Shown piece by piece: positions 60,011 to 64,000 of a stretch of 64,000 nt of DNA. The notes beneath the pieces are model-generated. The model made no database searches and was not told the DNA's origin. It worked only from the letters and a program-made list of their open reading frames with translations. Origin of the DNA: Diospyros lotus (Eukaryota > Streptophyta > Magnoliopsida > Ericales > Ebenaceae); assembly GCF_014633365.1 (NCBI RefSeq), contig NC_068352.1, positions 33,141,310 to 33,205,309 of the forward strand, given 5' to 3'. The number at the start of each line of letters is the position of its first letter. Within the stretch, counting starts at the first letter, position 1. A program made the translations under genes and the position numbers.

Positions 60011-61080
60011 ATTTCGTAAAATTATTTTTTATACATTTTAGAAATTTTTTGAAAAATAATTTTAATGAAAAATAATATTTTTTAAAATACATACACTATA
60101 TAAAAAAATATTTTATAAATTAATCTAAAATATATTAAAAAAATATTTTTGATAATACATATGCTATAAAAATATTTTATAAATTAATCAAAAATAATTT
60201 GATACTATAACTAATATATTTAATAAAAATTCTCTTTTTGTTAATCACCAAAATACTATAATTATATATTACAAAATTTCTTTTTATTAATTATCAAAAC
60301 TTAATTAATATAAGCAAGCTCACTTAACAAAAATATTTGCACGGAATCTTTTATGCACCATCTGATTGTTATCTTTTTTATAGGCCTCAATCGGTTTAAC
60401 GACGACGTTTTTTATCAATAAATTTATTATTGTATTTGAGCAACAATGATTACAAACTTAATTTATATAATGATCGAAAACCCAATAAATAAACATATCT
60501 AATCTCAAAAATTTACTAAAATTTATTTACGCACTAACGTGATCGTCAAAACTTTACAAAAATTTAGAGGTGAACGTAATAATAATCTTCCCCAACGTCA
60601 TCACAATATATGGTGATGCACGAGACAAGTGCCAACTATATATGGCTGCCTAATGGGGCGGCGCATCACGAAAGGAACTGCAAAGTATGGTAAAGAAGAA
60701 GAAGAAGTCGCAGCAGTCACACAAAGATCATAACTTTTTACTGAGAAATTGCAGCCACAGACATACTACAACTCCTAAAGCTCATAACTTTCTATCATTT
60801 CATTTTGATTTTAGGTTTAATTTTTTAAAAATTAATTGATACTGATCAAGTTCGAATTAAATTATCGCTTAATCTTATGACCATATAAAAATTAAAATTA
60901 AAATACAATTATTCTTAATATAGTTAGAGGACCCTTATAAAAAAATAAATAAAATGCATGAGATAGAGATAAAGATAGTTTGGTCATATGAGAAAAGAAA
61001 AAAATTAATGAAATTTTTTGTAACAAAAGCAGAGAAAATAAAAGGTACTTAGCAAAAGAAGTTAAAAAGTCGGGGAAAAC
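60011..61080. other. Intergenic, very AT-rich
   Basis: 'aaaatatttt' words recur at 60050-60250. No gene recognised. Confidence 0.5.
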
Positions 61081-61083
61081 TTA

Positions 61084-62041
61084 GGCTTCGTTTGGCAAAG
61101 CGATTTGACCGCTTATAAGCTATTAGTATAGCTTTTCTGCTGTCCAGCTTTTTAAATTAAGTGTTTGGTAAACCTAAATAGCTTAAACGCTTTATAGCTT
61201 AAATGCTATTTGAATAGCTTTTTCAAAAGCTCCTCCCCCTCAGCTTTTGCAAATCGCTGGTGGAGAAAAAGCTGCGTTGACCATCGAAATTACCAATCTA
61301 TCCTCAACCAAATCATCAAATTCCAACTCATATCCTTCTTCTTCAACGTAACGAATTTCCCACACCGCCACTGTCGCCCGTCGCCATCCGCCTCGCCATC
61401 GCCTCCAGCTCCTCCTATAGTCGTCGTCGCCCAGATCGGTCGTCGCAAGCCGGCTCCTTCATCGCCATCGCAAGCCCAGTTTGGCCGCCGCAAGTTGCCT
61501 CAGTCCCGTTACCGCCATCGCCGCCTCTGCTTCCAGATTCGCCGCCGCAAGCCGACCAGCGCCGTCGCATCGCCTCCTCTCGCGATCGCCTCCTGCGCCG
61601 TCGTCGTCCCCTCATGCGCCGTCGCCCATCTACTTCTCCATTGCCGGCCTTCTTCTTCACTGTGTATATATGTGTATATATATATAATATGTAATAATAT
61701 ATATTTAGTTTGATATAACATATGTAATAATATATATTTAATTTTTTTTATAATTTATTAACTATAAGTATTTTAGCTAGACATTAATTTATTTTTTTTA
61801 AATTGTATTTTTTGAATTTTATTTGCATTATTCAATATCATGTCTATTTTAGTCTTTTTGTTAAATTCTAACAGCTTATCAGCTTTTACAAACCAAACAC
61901 ATAACTTTACACTAATAGTTTAAAAGCATATTTATCCAAACATGTTATCAACTTAACTGCTATCCAGATTAAACGCTATTACACAATTTAAACACTACCC
62001 AGCTTAAACGCTATTAAAAAAAAACCTAGCCAAACTAAGCC
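61084..62041. mobile_element. PIF/Harbinger-like element with GC-rich core
   Basis: Ends GGCTTCGTTTGGC (61084) and GCCAAACTAAGCC (62041) are inverted copies, bordered by TTA at 61081-61083 and 62042-62044. Subterminal 'agcttaaacgct' words recur on both sides. The core 61365-61640 is strikingly GC-rich (Pro/Arg/Ser ORFs) inside AT-rich arms. No transposase is visible, so it is non-autonomous. Confidence 0.7.
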
Positions 62042-63699
62042 TTAGTACTTGACACTTAAATTTTAGCAATAACTAAATAACTATATGTATTGATAATGTT
62101 TTGGAGCCGATCATCACTAGGTTTGTCTATTCCTTAGTTGCGAGTTGTTTCTAATTGTTCTCAATTCCGAACTTGTCTAAAATTGGCTCAACTTATAAAA
62201 GGAGGACATGGCTTTATCTTTCGGTAAGTCTTCTAATGATTAAGTCAATTAATCACAAAACTTGAGATAAAATGATGCAATAATTATACTATTAATTAGG
62301 TATGTGACACTCATGAGAATAAATCTTTATATATGTGCACTATTAAATAGGTGGACGGTATTGATCATACAACATGAGTGATCAGATATAGGTTTGATAC
62401 GTGACCGTGACCATGATCATGTTACTTGCAAGTTGGATTTGAATATGTAGATCGAGAAATGGCGTTGGTCTAAGTTATTAGACTCGACTTTCAAGCCACT
62501 TATTTAACTTGGGCTTGGTATCCCTTAAGTTGGATTTGGGCCTTAAGACCTATGGTTCATGGTGCCCATTAGTCTTAACCCAGGCTTGAAGTGTTCTTAA
62601 CCATGTGCTACTTTTAGGGAGCCCTATCGAGAGGGGTATGTTTGTAATTTCATCTAGGATCACAAACCCTATCATTGCTCGCGTGTGCGTGTATATGTAA
62701 GCCTTACAAAAATTAAAATTTAGGCTCTTACTTGGAAAAAGTCCTAAGGGAAAAAAAGAAAAAGAAAAAAGTCTAAGCTAAGGTAGAGAGCTAAATGGTA
62801 GGGACGGAGCTGGCTGTACCTCTGTGTAGGCTGCGCCAATCTTCATAAATATGCCTAAACATAAACATTTATGGTCCCTTTCCCTTTAATGTTTTTTGTT
62901 CGAACAATGTTAAACTTGTCCGAATGATTTGGGCCATGTTTGGTTGTAATTTGGTAACTTTTTTTCATTTTTTATGACTAGGGAAATAATTACCCTCAAT
63001 TTTGATATTTAAAACGACAATCGTACGTTAATATATTAAATTATGTTATATCAATGTAACAACAAACCACAAAAAAAAAAAAAAAAATTGTAACAACAAC
63101 CCAACATCATTTGGAGTAAGGATGAAATTTACTTTCCCGCTTGCAATTGTGACCTTCTGGAATTTTTTAAATGAGCAATTGGGTGTCTATATCATTAATA
63201 TTGACATTTATATAAAAAATCTTTAAATTCTTAGAAAAGTTTATCGGATAATGATTGAGAGTTAGTTTTTTCTTATTTATTTATTTAGATAATTTTCTTT
63301 TATTCGTTTATTTAGTCTTTTATTATGATCCTCCGAATATATATTTATCATTAAAATGTAGACGTTTTTATGAGTTTTCGTATAATAAAATTCTTATTTA
63401 TGAAAAAGATAAAAAAAAAAATTACTTTCACATTGAACTTACAAAGGCAAAGCCGGTGGGTGGAAGAAGAGACCAAGCATGTGGAAGATAGCGTAGGAAG
63501 GATAAAAAGTCGCAAAATTGGGGAGACATTTGAATGAATGCTTTGTCTTGATGGACGACTTGGGGCCTCATATTGGCAATGCTATTTAAATTTAATATTT
63601 GTGATAATATTATACATCAATGTTTGGTATATGTATATTAATATAATATAAAATATAAAATATTATGATAGAATATATCATATATAAATATCAAATTGA
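62042..63699. other. Intergenic, no gene seen
   Basis: AT-rich with an A-run near 63071-63087. Words such as 'agggacggagctgg' (62797) resemble a hAT MITE end, but no partner end was found. Confidence 0.45.
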
Positions 63700-64000
63700 A
63701 ATGAGCTAAATCCATATTTTTGACTTGTATTTTATGTTTTTTTTTTATGATCATTTGAATTTTTTTTATTTCGATTACACTATCTTACCTATATTTTCAA
63801 GTTAATTTAACTCATATATTTTGATGTATTAAAAAAATAAAATAAAATAAGTAAAAAATATATTTTTAACACATCAAAGGTATATTTTTAAACTCATATA
63901 TTTTTTTAATACGACAAGGTATATGAGTTAAATTAACTCGAAATATAGGTATATAGATGTAACTGAAACAATAAAAAGTTTAAATTATCATAAAAAAATA
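63700..64000. mobile_element. Foldback element, copy 4, cut by window end
   Basis: Left arm 'gagctaaatccatatttttg' and 'tatttcgattacactatctt'; the right arm runs in reverse complement ('gatgtaactgaaacaat', 'aaatataggtatat') up to the window edge. Confidence 0.55.

Overview
This is a nuclear segment of a flowering plant, most likely a eudicot. It is AT-rich, its genes have GT-AG introns, and it carries plant-specific families (CLE signalling peptides, a GTE bromodomain protein, a plastid Ycf45/SPD1-type ATPase). Most of the DNA is decayed retrotransposons, LINE fragments and short non-autonomous DNA transposons. No prokaryotic operon, CRISPR array, rRNA or convincing tRNA gene was seen.

Four protein-coding genes are supported, all on the minus strand. 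(1) A GTE4-like BET-type chromatin reader at 9981-12257: four coding exons, predicted 652 aa, with a bromodomain, a NET domain and a Ser/Asp-rich tail. (2) A small secreted CLE5/6-type peptide precursor at 18081-18356. (3) A second CLE precursor at 24866-25195, about 6.5 kb away in the same orientation, suggesting an old tandem pair. (4) A nine-exon SPD1/Ycf45-like plastid P-loop ATPase at 30043-39115, predicted 661 aa. Exon joins were worked out by hand from splice sites and reading phase, and both multi-exon models close exactly in frame.

The left 7.7 kb holds a Ty1/Copia element that keeps gag and its 3' LTR but has no visible pol, joined directly to a truncated, antisense Ty3/Gypsy element. 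LINE debris lies at 8.3-9.1 kb. Between and around the genes are a Mutator-like MITE with a 10-bp target duplication, two hAT MITEs of one family with perfect 8-bp duplications, a foldback family seen four times, a SINE candidate and a LINE 3' end. Intron 2 of the SPD1-like gene (3.8 kb) contains a LINE fragment and a long inverted-repeat element that was itself split by a Copia solo LTR.

The right 25 kb has no convincing gene. It holds a 3.2-kb solo LTR with three internal tandem arrays, a 0.43-kb tandem duplication, three adjacent Tourist-like MITEs, a 2.7-kb solo LTR with a perfect AAGCT duplication, a Copia LTR, and several TIR elements with GC-rich cores that could be captured gene pieces. 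I see no clearly undescribed system. The most informative parts are the nested transposon history, the gag-only Copia element and the CLE pair.
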